In this document: positions 16,817 through 24,969 of the stretch, in pieces
How the letters are laid out: every line of letters starts with the position of its first letter
Position numbering within the stretch: position 1 is the first letter of the stretch
Assembly (NCBI RefSeq): GCF_014655955.1
Contig: NZ_BNBO01000052.1
Location: 1 to 63,448 of the forward strand
Source of the DNA: Kitasatospora indigofera
GTDB lineage: Bacteria > Actinomycetota > Actinomycetes > Streptomycetales > Streptomycetaceae
Direction of reading: 5' to 3'
DNA length: 63,448 nucleotides
Notes under the pieces: generated by a model
The model's database searches: none
What the model saw: the letters and a program-made list of their open reading frames with translations, nothing else
What the model was told of the DNA's origin: nothing
Made by a program: the position numbers and the translations under genes

Positions 16817-18166
16817 TCAGGTGGCGACCGGCAGCGGGGGCAGCGGCCCCTGCCAGAGCCAGGCGTTCAGCAGGGTGTCGAGCCGGCGGTCGGTGTAGCG
16901 CCCGGCGTGCGCGACCAGGTCGGCGGTGCTGACCACGCCGTGCCGGTGTATCGCCGTCCAGTCCTTGACCATCCGGAAGAACGCCTCCTGGCCCAGTGCG
17001 CAGCGGAGCGCGTGCACGGTCAGCCCGCCGCGCTCGTAGAGCCGGTCGTCGAACATCAGCTTCTTGCCGGGGTCGGCCAGCCGGAGGTCCTGCGGCAGCG
17101 CGGCCAGCTTGGCGTGCGCGGTGGCCGCGTGCTGCGCCGCCGTCCGGCCGCCGGAGCGCTCGGCCCACAGCCACTCCGCGTACTTGGCGAAGCCCTCGTT
17201 CAGCCAGATGTGCCGCCAGTCGGCGATCGTCACGCTGTTGCCGAACCACTGGTGGGCCAGCTCGTGGGCGACCAGCCGCTCGGAGCCCCGCACGCCGTCC
17301 AGGTGGTTGGTCCCGAAGGTGGACACCCCCTGCGCCTCGAACGGGACGTCCAGCTCCTCGTCCGCGACGACCACCGCGTACTCGCCGAACGGGTACGGGC
17401 CGAAGAGCTCCTCGAAGAGGTGCATCATCTGGGGCTGGCGGCCGAAGTCGTGGGTGAACCGCGGCATCAGCGGGGTGGGCAGGTAGGCGGTCTGCGGCAC
17501 CCGGCGCAGCGGCTCGGCGCCCGCGGCCGGGTCGGTGACCCGCAGCGTCTCGTACGCGCCGATCGAGACCGTCACCAGGTAGCTGGAGGTGGGCGCCGCC
17601 TGCTCGTAGACCCAGGTGGTGCTGGAGGCACGGGTGGTGCGGGTGAGCAGCCGGCCGCCGACGATCACCGTGTAGGGCGAGGGCGTGGTGATCGAGATCT
17701 GGTACGAGGCCTTGTCGGCGGGCCGGTCGTTGCAGGGGTACCAGGACGGCGCGCCGACGGGCTGGCTGGCGACCAGCGCGCCGTCGGTCAGCTCCTCCCA
17801 GCCCAGGCCGCCCCACTGGCTGCGGACCGGCTTCGGGTTCCCGGTGTAGTGCACCTCGACCGTGAAGGCGGCGCCGGCCGCGAGGGCCTTGGCCGGCCGG
17901 ATCCGCAGCTTGCCGGCCCGGTGGGTGTAGTGCGCGGGCCGCCCGTCCACCAGGATCCGGCCGATCCGGAACTCGGCCAGGTCGAGCGCGAACTCGCGCA
18001 GCGGCTCGGTGCCCGCGACCGCGCTGAGCCGCGCCGTGCCGCCGAGCCGGTTGGGGCCGGGCCGGTAGTCCAGCGCCAGTTCGTAGCGGTGGACCCGGTA
18101 CCGGGCGTCGCCGTGTCCCGGGAAGTAGGTGTCCACGCCGGGGGCGGGCAGCTGCTTGGGACTCAC
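16817..18166 (-). CDS. M1-family zinc metallopeptidase
   Basis: About 449 residues from GTG 18166. The gluzincin site HELAHQWFGN gives His301, Glu302 and His305, and Glu324 in NEGFAKY completes the zinc ligands. The N-terminal beta domain (about 15-200) is present, but the C-terminal helical domain of large aminopeptidases is short. Where classical enzymes have GAMEN it reads EAQGVST. The reading frame is open for another 111 codons upstream, but that part is Pro/Arg/His-rich and looks non-coding; GGGAG lies about 12 bases before GTG 18166. No signal peptide is evident. It is transcribed after the Pls-type synthetase (300-bp gap). Zinc aminopeptidases are known to degrade epsilon-polylysine in producers, so a role in product turnover or self-protection is plausible but inferred. 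Confidence 0.85.
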   Translation of the reverse strand: MSPKQLPAPGVDTYFPGHGDARYRVHRYELALDYRPGPNRLGGTARLSAVAGTEPLREFALDLAEFRIGRILVDGRPAHYTHRAGKLRIRPAKALAAGAAFTVEVHYTGNPKPVRSQWGGLGWEELTDGALVASQPVGAPSWYPCNDRPADKASYQISITTPSPYTVIVGGRLLTRTTRASSTTWVYEQAAPTSSYLVTVSIGAYETLRVTDPAAGAEPLRRVPQTAYLPTPLMPRFTHDFGRQPQMMHLFEELFGPYPFGEYAVVVADEELDVPFEAQGVSTFGTNHLDGVRGSERLVAHELAHQWFGNSVTIADWRHIWLNEGFAKYAEWLWAERSGGRTAAQHAATAHAKLAALPQDLRLADPGKKLMFDDRLYERGGLTVHALRCALGQEAFFRMVKDWTAIHRHGVVSTADLVAHAGRYTDRRLDTLLNAWLWQGPLPPLPVAT

Positions 18167-18462
18167 CGGTTCGTACGCTCCCTGCGTTCTCTGACCTGCG
18201 ATGTGCGGCGTGCGGTGAACCGCGTGCGGTGTGCTGGATGCCGGTGGAGCGGGTGCGCTCCGGTCTGCCAGTGTGCCCTGTGGGGCGGGTGTGATCCAGA
18301 TCGCGGGTCTGCTCCAGGTTTGGCGCGTGCTCGGGGGTGGCGGGTGTGTTCGGGGTTGCGGGTGCGGTGTGCGGGGCCGGTGGAGCCGGGCGGTGCCCGG
18401 CCCGGCACGGCGGCGTGCCGGGGGCGGCGCCGTCGTACGCCCCCGCGGTCCGCGAGGGCCTG
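18167..18462. other. Intergenic region between Pls and M1 genes
   Basis: 296 bp with G/T-rich runs on the plus strand (GGGGGTGGCGGGTGTG near 18333) and no credible ORF, RNA or strong hairpin. The M1 gene promoter would have to lie here if it is not cotranscribed with the synthetase gene. Confidence 0.4.
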
Positions 18463-21400
18463 CTACGCCTGCCAGGCCTCGATGGGGTTGCCCAGCCACC
18501 GGGTGTCCGGCGGGACGGACTCGGCCCGCATCACCAGCGAGGCCGGCCCCAGGGTGCTGCGGGCCCCGACGGTGCTTCCGGGCAGGACGATCCCGCCAGG
18601 GCCGAGCGTGGCGCCCTCGCGGAGGATCACAGTATCCATCCGCATGATCCGGTCGTGGAAGAGGTGGGTCTGCACGACGCAGCCGCGGTTGATCGTCACC
18701 CCGTCACCGAGGGTGACCAGGTCCGCCTCGGGCAGCCAGTAGCTCTCGCACCACACGCCCCGGCCGACCTTGGCGCCCAGGCCGCGGAGCCAGAGGTTGA
18801 GCACCGGCGTGCCGGGCACGGCGCCGATCAGCCACGGCGCCGCCAGCACCTCGACGAAGGTGTCGGCCAGCTCGTTGCGCCAGACGAAACCGCTCCAGAG
18901 CGGGTGCTCCACCGCCCGGAACCGGCCGACCAGCACCCACTTCGCGGCGATCGACACCAGGCAGGCGACCGTGCCGGCGGCGATCAGCAGCACCCCGGAG
19001 AGCAGCGCGGCCAGCAGCGCGGAGCCCGCCTGGGCCAGCCACGCCAGCCCGGCCAGGGTCAGCACGCCCAGCGCGGCGGAGGCCAGCACCGGCACCAGCC
19101 GGCAGACCTCGACCAGCCCGCGGGCCCAGAGCAGCCGGGCCGGCGGGTCGTAGGTGAGGCTCTGGTCGCCGGCGTCGGCGGAGCGCGGCAGCCGCATCGG
19201 CGGCATGCCGAGGTAGGAGCTGCCCTTCTTGGCCTTCTTCGGGGTGGCGGACAGCACGCCGACCAGGCCCCGGTCCGGGACGGCCCGGCCCGGGGCGGTC
19301 ATCCCGGAGTTCCCGAGGAAGGCCCGCTCGCCGACCTCGGCCTCGCCGAGCCGCAGCCAGCCGCCGCCCAGCTCGTACGGCGCGATCAGGGTGTCGTCGG
19401 CCAGGAAGGCGCCGTCACCGACGGTGGTCAGGCTGGGCAGCGCCAGCACCGTCGACACCTCGGCCCCGCTGCCGACCTTCATCCCGAGCGCGCGCAGCCA
19501 CAGCGGCGTGACCAGGCCCGCGTACAGCGGGAAGAGCGTCTCCCGGGCGAGGTCCATCAGCTGGCTGACCGTCCAGGCCTGCCAGCCGATCCGGCCGTGC
19601 AACGGGTGGTGGCCGGGGCGCAGGCCCACGCTCAGCAGGCGGACGGCGGCCACCAGCAGCACCGCGTACGTCAGGCCGAAGGCCAGTGTGGCGGGCAGCA
19701 GCGCGACCAGCGCGCCGCGCAGGGCCTCCGCCAGGCTGTCGCCGGGCCGGACGAAGCCGCTGACCACGGCGAGGGCCGCCAGCGAGGAGAGCACCGGGAG
19801 CAGGCTCAGGCCGAGGCCGCTGGCGCCGTACGCGGCCGCCCAGCGGGCGCGGCGCCGCGGGCGCTGCTTCGGCCAGCTCCGGTCGGCCTTGCCGAGCTTC
19901 CTGGCGGGGGCGCCGCCCCAGCGCTGGCCGGTCGGCACCTGGCCGGTGACGCCCGAACCGGGCGCGACCTCGGCCCGCTTGCCGACCCGGGAGCCGGGGA
20001 AGAGCGTGCTGCGGGTGCCGACCACGGCGCCCGAACCGATCCGGACGGTGCCGATCTCCAGCCGGTCGCCGTCCAGCCAGTAGCCGGAGAGGTCGACCTC
20101 GGCCTCGACGGCGCAGCCCCGGCCGAGCCGGAGCATGCCGGTGACCGGCGGCAGCGAGTGCAGGTCGGTCTCGGGGGCGATCCGGGCGCCCAGTGCCCGG
20201 CCGTAGCGGACCAGCCAGGCGCCGGACAGCGAGGTCGCCCCGCTCAGCTCGGCGAGCCGTTCGGCGGTCCACAGCCGCAGGTGGACGCTGCCCCCGCGCG
20301 GGTAGGTCCCCGGTTGCAGGCCGCGCAGCAGCAGCCGGGCGCCGCCGGCCGAGAGGGCCAGCCGGCCCGGCGGGCTGAACAGCAGCAGTGCGCCCGCCCC
20401 GACCGCCCACCAGGAGGCGGTGGGCGCCCACGGGTAGCCGCCGAACCGGGCCAGCACGTTGCCGAGGGCCAGCAGGGCGGTCGTCCAGCGCAGCCCGACC
20501 AGGGTGAACAGCGGCAGCATCAGCAGCAGCTGGAGGACCTTGGCGCGGGCCGGCACGGGGGCGATGACGCGGGTGGCGCCGTCGCCCTGGGCGGAGCGCT
20601 CCAGGTGGCGGGCCAGCTTGCGCAGCACCGGCTGCTGGTAGATGTCGAGGACGGCCGCCGAGGGGTAGCGGGTCCGCAGCAGGGTGGTGAGCTGCGCGGC
20701 GGCCAGGCTGGAGCCGCCGATCGCGAAGAAGTCGTCCTGGGCGCCGGTCACCTGCACGCCGAGGATCTCGCTCCACTGCTCGGCCAGCCAGGCCTCGGTG
20801 CCGTAGAGCCGCTCGGCGGGCCCGCCGGTCTCCAGGCCGGGCAGCGGCCAGGGCAGCGCCGCCCGGTCGACCTTGCCGGAGGTACGGGTGGGCAGCGAGT
20901 CGACCGGGGCGAGCAGCGGTACCAGGGCGGCGGGCAGCCCGGCGCGCAGCCGCTCGACGGCCGCGGCGTGGTCCCAGCCCTCCTGGGTGACCAGGTAGCC
21001 GACCAGCAGCTGGTTGCCGCCGCGGGCGGTCCGGACGGCCGCCGCGGCGCCGGCCACGCCCGGCAGGGCCTGCAGGGCGGCGTCCACCTCGCCCAGCTCG
21101 ATCCGGCGCCCGCCGAGCTTGATCTGCTCGTCGGCGCGGCCGAGGAAGAGCAGGCCCTCGGGCTCGGCCTGGACGAGGTCGCCGCTGCGGTAGGCCCGCT
21201 CCCAGTCGAGCGACTTGAGCGGGGCGTACTTCTCGGCGTCCTTCTCGGGGTCGAGGTAGCGGGCCAGGCCGACGCCGCCGATCACCAGCTGGCCGGTGGC
21301 GCCCATCGGGACGGGGTCGCCGGCCTCGTCGACCACGGCCAGCTCCCAGCCGTCCAGCGGCAGGCCGATCCTGACCGGGCCGTCGCCGGTCATCAGGGAC

Positions 21401-22539
21401 GCGCAGGCGACCACGGTGGCCTCGGTCGGGCCGTAGGTGTTCCACACCTCGCGACCCTCGGTGACCAGCCGCTGGACCAGCTCGGGCGGGCAGGCCTCGC
21501 CGCCGAAGATCAGCAGCCGGACCTCGATCAGCGCCTCGGCCGGCCAGAGCGCGGCCAGCGTCGGCACCGTGGAGACCACGGTGATCTCCTGCTCGGCGAG
21601 CCACGGGCCCAGGTCGGCGCCGCTGCGCACCTGGGAGCGCGGCACCGGGACGAGGCAGGCGCCGTGCCGCCAGGCCAGCCACATCTCCTCGCAGGAGGCG
21701 TCGAAGGCGACGGACAGCCCGGCCATCACCCGGTCGCCGGGGCCGATCGGTTCGTCCTGGAGGAAGAGCGCGGCCTCGGCGTCGACGAAGGCGGCAGCGT
21801 TGCGGTGGGTGACGGCGACGCCCTTGGGCCGGCCGGTGGAGCCGGAGGTGAAGATGATCCAGGCGTCGTCGCCGGGGCCCGGCCGGCCGGGCGAGGCCGG
21901 GGCGCCCTCGGCGGACGGGGCGCCGGTGCGCGGACCGGTCGGGGTGATGCTGCGGCCGGCGCCGAGGACGGCGCTGACGGCGGCCTCGCCGAACACCAGG
22001 GCGGCGCGCTCGTCCGGGTCCTCGGCGTCCACCGGGACGTAGGCGGCGCCGGCCGCGAGGACGGCGAGGATGCAGACGTACAGGTCGTTGGTACCCGAAG
22101 GAACCCGCACCCCCACCCGGTCGCCGACGCCCACACCCGCCGCGACCAACCGCTTGCGCATGGTCTCGACCTCGGCCGCCAGCGCCCGGTAGCTGAGCGC
22201 GGTGCGGCCGTCGTCCAGGGCGGGCTCGTTCGGGTGGGTCCGCACGGTGGCGTCCAGCAGGTCCACCAGGGTCCGCGGGGCGGGGGCCGGACGCCCGGGG
22301 AAGAGCGCGGGCCCGCCGGGCACCGGCGCGGCCCCCGGGGCCTGCTCCGGCGCGCCGGAGGGGGCCTCGCCGGGCCGGGCCGGGGCGGCCTCCGCCGGTG
22401 CGGCGGGCCCGTGCGGCGCGAGGTCCAGCGGCGCCAGGCCGAGCCGTGCGACGGTGAGCGGCTTCAGCTCCGGCGTACCCGGGTCCGGCCCGTCCAGGCC
22501 CGGCTTGCCCAGGCTCTGCGGTGTGAGACTGTGCGTCAT
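18463..22539 (-). CDS. Pls-type poly-amino-acid synthetase (single-module NRPS)
   Basis: 1358 residues, the length and order of epsilon-poly-L-lysine synthetase. The adenylation domain spans about 90-570, with IIFTSGSTGRPKG, NTYGPTEAT, YRSGDLV and TSGKVDR. The carrier domain has Ser611 in FFAIGGSSL (phosphopantetheine site). Then come six predicted membrane helices framing three tandem soluble left-handed-helix/acyltransferase-like domains (about 740-880, 1050-1150, 1220-1340). There is no condensation or thioesterase domain, as expected for an iterative membrane ligase. The ten specificity positions read D280, A281, E284, S323, I344, G346, T368, V376, V377, K556 (DAESIGTVVK). From memory the bacitracin lysine code is DAESIGSVCK, so lysine or a close cationic amino acid is predicted. 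ATG 22539 has GAGGAG upstream. The divergent gap carries operator-like repeats. Confidence 0.92.
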   Translation of the reverse strand: MTHSLTPQSLGKPGLDGPDPGTPELKPLTVARLGLAPLDLAPHGPAAPAEAAPARPGEAPSGAPEQAPGAAPVPGGPALFPGRPAPAPRTLVDLLDATVRTHPNEPALDDGRTALSYRALAAEVETMRKRLVAAGVGVGDRVGVRVPSGTNDLYVCILAVLAAGAAYVPVDAEDPDERAALVFGEAAVSAVLGAGRSITPTGPRTGAPSAEGAPASPGRPGPGDDAWIIFTSGSTGRPKGVAVTHRNAAAFVDAEAALFLQDEPIGPGDRVMAGLSVAFDASCEEMWLAWRHGACLVPVPRSQVRSGADLGPWLAEQEITVVSTVPTLAALWPAEALIEVRLLIFGGEACPPELVQRLVTEGREVWNTYGPTEATVVACASLMTGDGPVRIGLPLDGWELAVVDEAGDPVPMGATGQLVIGGVGLARYLDPEKDAEKYAPLKSLDWERAYRSGDLVQAEPEGLLFLGRADEQIKLGGRRIELGEVDAALQALPGVAGAAAAVRTARGGNQLLVGYLVTQEGWDHAAAVERLRAGLPAALVPLLAPVDSLPTRTSGKVDRAALPWPLPGLETGGPAERLYGTEAWLAEQWSEILGVQVTGAQDDFFAIGGSSLAAAQLTTLLRTRYPSAAVLDIYQQPVLRKLARHLERSAQGDGATRVIAPVPARAKVLQLLLMLPLFTLVGLRWTTALLALGNVLARFGGYPWAPTASWWAVGAGALLLFSPPGRLALSAGGARLLLRGLQPGTYPRGGSVHLRLWTAERLAELSGATSLSGAWLVRYGRALGARIAPETDLHSLPPVTGMLRLGRGCAVEAEVDLSGYWLDGDRLEIGTVRIGSGAVVGTRSTLFPGSRVGKRAEVAPGSGVTGQVPTGQRWGGAPARKLGKADRSWPKQRPRRRARWAAAYGASGLGLSLLPVLSSLAALAVVSGFVRPGDSLAEALRGALVALLPATLAFGLTYAVLLVAAVRLLSVGLRPGHHPLHGRIGWQAWTVSQLMDLARETLFPLYAGLVTPLWLRALGMKVGSGAEVSTVLALPSLTTVGDGAFLADDTLIAPYELGGGWLRLGEAEVGERAFLGNSGMTAPGRAVPDRGLVGVLSATPKKAKKGSSYLGMPPMRLPRSADAGDQSLTYDPPARLLWARGLVEVCRLVPVLASAALGVLTLAGLAWLAQAGSALLAALLSGVLLIAAGTVACLVSIAAKWVLVGRFRAVEHPLWSGFVWRNELADTFVEVLAAPWLIGAVPGTPVLNLWLRGLGAKVGRGVWCESYWLPEADLVTLGDGVTINRGCVVQTHLFHDRIMRMDTVILREGATLGPGGIVLPGSTVGARSTLGPASLVMRAESVPPDTRWLGNPIEAWQA

Positions 22540-22727
22540 GAAAGCGGTTCGCTCCTCGTCCCTCGTGCCGGCCGACGGACCGGTGCCAGGCCTTCGAGGA
22601 CTGCGAGAACGCGTCCGGCCGGGCGCTCCGCTCCAGGCCGGAGCAGGGCAACCCGATCGATACTAGCCCGGCCGTGATCGACGCGGCCGGTCGGCGATGC
22701 AGTCAACTGGCGCCCGATCAATCGGAT

Positions 22728-22808
22728 CTGACGATCCATCAGCCCATGTATGCCCTGTCGCACAAGTGATATGACTGTGCGTCAGGTGTTTTGACGGTCC
22801 GTCAGACG
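22728..22808. promoter_or_regulatory. Three TGAC-N5-RTCA inverted repeats upstream of the Pls gene
   Basis: TGACGATCCATCA (22729-22741), TGACTGTGCGTCA (22772-22784) and TGACGGTCCGTCA (22792-22804) share TGAC-N5-(A/G)TCA. The last two are exactly 20 bp apart and also share flanking bases. They lie in the least GC-rich part of the 596-bp gap between the synthetase and the divergent carboxypeptidase. The form fits a dimeric repressor such as TetR, but no such regulator is encoded nearby. The remaining bases of the gap show no gene. Confidence 0.5.
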
Positions 22809-23135
22809 ATTTTCGACGCCGTGACCCATGCCACACCCGGATGGGGCATTCGGGCCACCCGCCCGGACGAACCGAGCCATTCCGACCCTACTCCTGCCCG
22901 GCGCGAGACCCCCGCCGCCACTCTGAGTCGGCCCCCGATCACTCCGGCCACGTCCTGGGGGCGGTCGGCCCCCAGGCCGGCCGGGCCGCGGCGTACGGCC
23001 CCGGCGGCGGGGCCCGGCGGCCGGCCGGCCCCACAGCGGGTGCGCCGGGGCGGCCGCAGGCCCGGGGCGGCCGCGATTACGCCGGGTGGCGCAGTCGGCG
23101 CTGCGGGTGTCCGCGGCGCGTTCCTACCGTGGTGC

Positions 23136-24356
23136 ATGGGCCGCCCAGGACTCCCCCGCACCCTCCCGCTCCGCACCGCCGTCGCCCTGGGCGCCGGGGT
23201 GCTCGCCGTACTGCCCGTCGCGCCCGCCAGGGCCGAGGGCCAGCCGCCGCGCCAGCCGCCGCCGGGCATGTCCGTGGTCGGCGGGGCCCGGCTCGGGCAG
23301 CCCGGCGTGCAGGTCGACCAGGCCGGCGCCGGCACCCTGCCCGAGCTGTCGGCCCTCGCCTGGATGATCAGCGACATCGGCACCGGGGACGTCCTGGCGG
23401 CGAAGAACGCGCACTGGCCGCTGCCGCCCGCCAGCACCCTCAAGACGCTCTTCGCCGACGCGCTGCTGCCCAGGCAGGCGCCGGACACCGTGCACAAGGT
23501 CACCGCCGCCGAGCTGACCGGCCTGGGCGCGGGCAGCAGCCTGGTCGGCATCCAGGCCGGACAGTCCTACAAGGTCTCCGACCTGTGGCTGGGGGTGCTG
23601 CTGCGCTCGGGCAACGACGCCGTCCGGACGCTCGCCGTGATGAACGGCGGCGTCACCGCGACGGTCGCGGCCATGCAGGCGCGGGCCGACACGCTGGGCG
23701 CGCGGGACACCGAGGTGGTCTCCCCCGACGGCTACGACGCGCCCGGCCAGGTGTCCTCGGCCTACGACCTGACGCTGATCCTGCGGTCCGCGCTGGCCAA
23801 CCCGGACTTCACCCGCTACTCCGCCACCAGGGTCGCCCAGTTCCCCGGCGGGCGCGACGCCAAGGGCGCACCGGCCCCGTCCTTCCAGATCCAGAACGGC
23901 AACCGGCTGCTCGCCGGCACCGACGGGGTCACCCGCTACCCCGGCCTGGTCGCCGGGAAGAGCGGCTACACCGCGCAGGCCGGGAACACCCTGGTCACGG
24001 CGGCCGCCCGGGACGGCCACACGCTGGTCGCGACCGTCCTCAACCCGCAGAGCGGCAAGTCCAACGCCGTCTACAACGAGACCCGGCAACTGCTCGACTG
24101 GGGGTTCGCGGCGCGGGCCCGGGTCGCCCCGGTCGGCTCCCTCGTGCACACCCCGACGGCGGGCGGCCCGGCCGGCCCGGTGCAGCGGCCCACGGAGCAC
24201 CCCGCCCTGGCCGGCGCGCGACTGACCGCCCGATGGGGCGCGCTGCTGGCGCTGCCGCTCGCCGGGCTCGTCGTCCTGACGCTGCGGCAGTGGCGGCGGC
24301 AGCAGGCCCGGCGGCGGCGCCGGGCCCGGGTCGCGGCCTTCCTGCAACGGGACTGA
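23136..24356 (+). CDS. D-alanyl-D-alanine carboxypeptidase (S11)
   Basis: 406-residue penicillin-binding carboxypeptidase. Signal peptide at about 1-33 (hydrophobic LRTAVALGAGVLAVLPVAPARA). The active-site motifs are in order: Ser100-Thr-Leu-Lys103 (SxxK), SGN at 158-160 and KSG at 275-277 in place of KTG. A C-terminal membrane anchor (WGALLALPLAGLVVLTL) with a basic tail keeps it on the outer face of the membrane, where it trims peptidoglycan pentapeptides. It is divergent from the Pls gene. ATG 23136 lies five bases after TACCGT with no ribosome binding site (leaderless candidate). A GTG at 23132 is out of frame. Link to polylysine production is unproven, though wall trimming next to a cationic peptide synthetase is noteworthy. 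Confidence 0.9.
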   Translation: MGRPGLPRTLPLRTAVALGAGVLAVLPVAPARAEGQPPRQPPPGMSVVGGARLGQPGVQVDQAGAGTLPELSALAWMISDIGTGDVLAAKNAHWPLPPASTLKTLFADALLPRQAPDTVHKVTAAELTGLGAGSSLVGIQAGQSYKVSDLWLGVLLRSGNDAVRTLAVMNGGVTATVAAMQARADTLGARDTEVVSPDGYDAPGQVSSAYDLTLILRSALANPDFTRYSATRVAQFPGGRDAKGAPAPSFQIQNGNRLLAGTDGVTRYPGLVAGKSGYTAQAGNTLVTAAARDGHTLVATVLNPQSGKSNAVYNETRQLLDWGFAARARVAPVGSLVHTPTAGGPAGPVQRPTEHPALAGARLTARWGALLALPLAGLVVLTLRQWRRQQARRRRRARVAAFLQRD

Positions 24357-24381
24357 GGGCCGGGGCCCCGGCCGCGGGCGG

Positions 24382-24403
24382 GGGACCTCCTGGTGGAGGC
24401 CCC
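24382..24403 (+). terminator. Hairpin after carboxypeptidase gene
   Basis: CCTCC-TGGT-GGAGG with three further G-C pairs below one A/C mismatch, 25 nt past the stop and between convergent genes. Confidence 0.5.
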
Positions 24404-24424
24404 GCCGGCGGCCGCCCCGCCGGG

Positions 24425-24856
24425 TCAGCCGGCCTGCTGCCCGTACACGTGGTCGACCTTCATCGTCATCAGCACCCGGCGGTCGGCCACCATCACCGCC
24501 CGGTACTCGTCCCAGTCCGGGTGCTCCCCGGCCGCGGTGCGGTAGTAGCTCACCAGCGCCTCGACCTCGGGGCCGTGCGGATCCGTCCCCGGCCCGGTGA
24601 GCGTCACCTCGCCCTCGGCGGTGGCCCAGGAGCGGCCGTCGGGGCTGGTGACCTCCAGCGCGGCGCGCGGGTCCCGTCGAAGGTTGGCCGTCTTGGCCCG
24701 GCCCTCGGTCATCGAGACGTAGAGCACCTCGGCCTGCCGGTCGTAGAAGGGCATCACCGGGGACAGCTGGGGGCGGCCGTCCGACTTGATGGTGGCGAGG
24801 ACCCCGAGCCGGCTTTCCCCGAGCAGCGTGCGCGGGTCGAACGTGATGGCTGTCAT
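24425..24856 (-). CDS. PPOX-class F420-dependent oxidoreductase
   Basis: 143-residue split-barrel flavin/F420-binding protein: LLGESRLGVLATIKSDGRPQLSPVMPFYD, VLYVSMTEGRAKTANLRRDPRAAL and the C-terminal DWDEYRAVMVADRRVLMTMKVDHVYG follow the TIGR03618-like pattern. Such proteins reduce small substrates with reduced coenzyme F420 or simply bind the cofactor. I start at ATG 24856; a TTG four codons upstream is also possible, and neither has a clear ribosome binding site. It lies downstream of the divergently oriented subtilisin promoter, with no operon partner. Substrate unknown. Confidence 0.85.
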   Translation of the reverse strand: MTAITFDPRTLLGESRLGVLATIKSDGRPQLSPVMPFYDRQAEVLYVSMTEGRAKTANLRRDPRAALEVTSPDGRSWATAEGEVTLTGPGTDPHGPEVEALVSYYRTAAGEHPDWDEYRAVMVADRRVLMTMKVDHVYGQQAG

Positions 24857-24969
24857 GTCAGTGCACAAGTCGCCACGGGACGGCCGCTATTCCCGGCGGG
24901 GAGCACGCGCCGCACCGGCCCGGGACCGGCCGGCCGCGAGGCGGCCCCCGCCGCTGCGGCCGGCCCTTC

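Noticed and set aside
18337..22677. 1446-codon open frame antisense to the Pls gene
   Set aside because: Composition is the complement shadow of the synthetase, with no motifs, start signal or fold.
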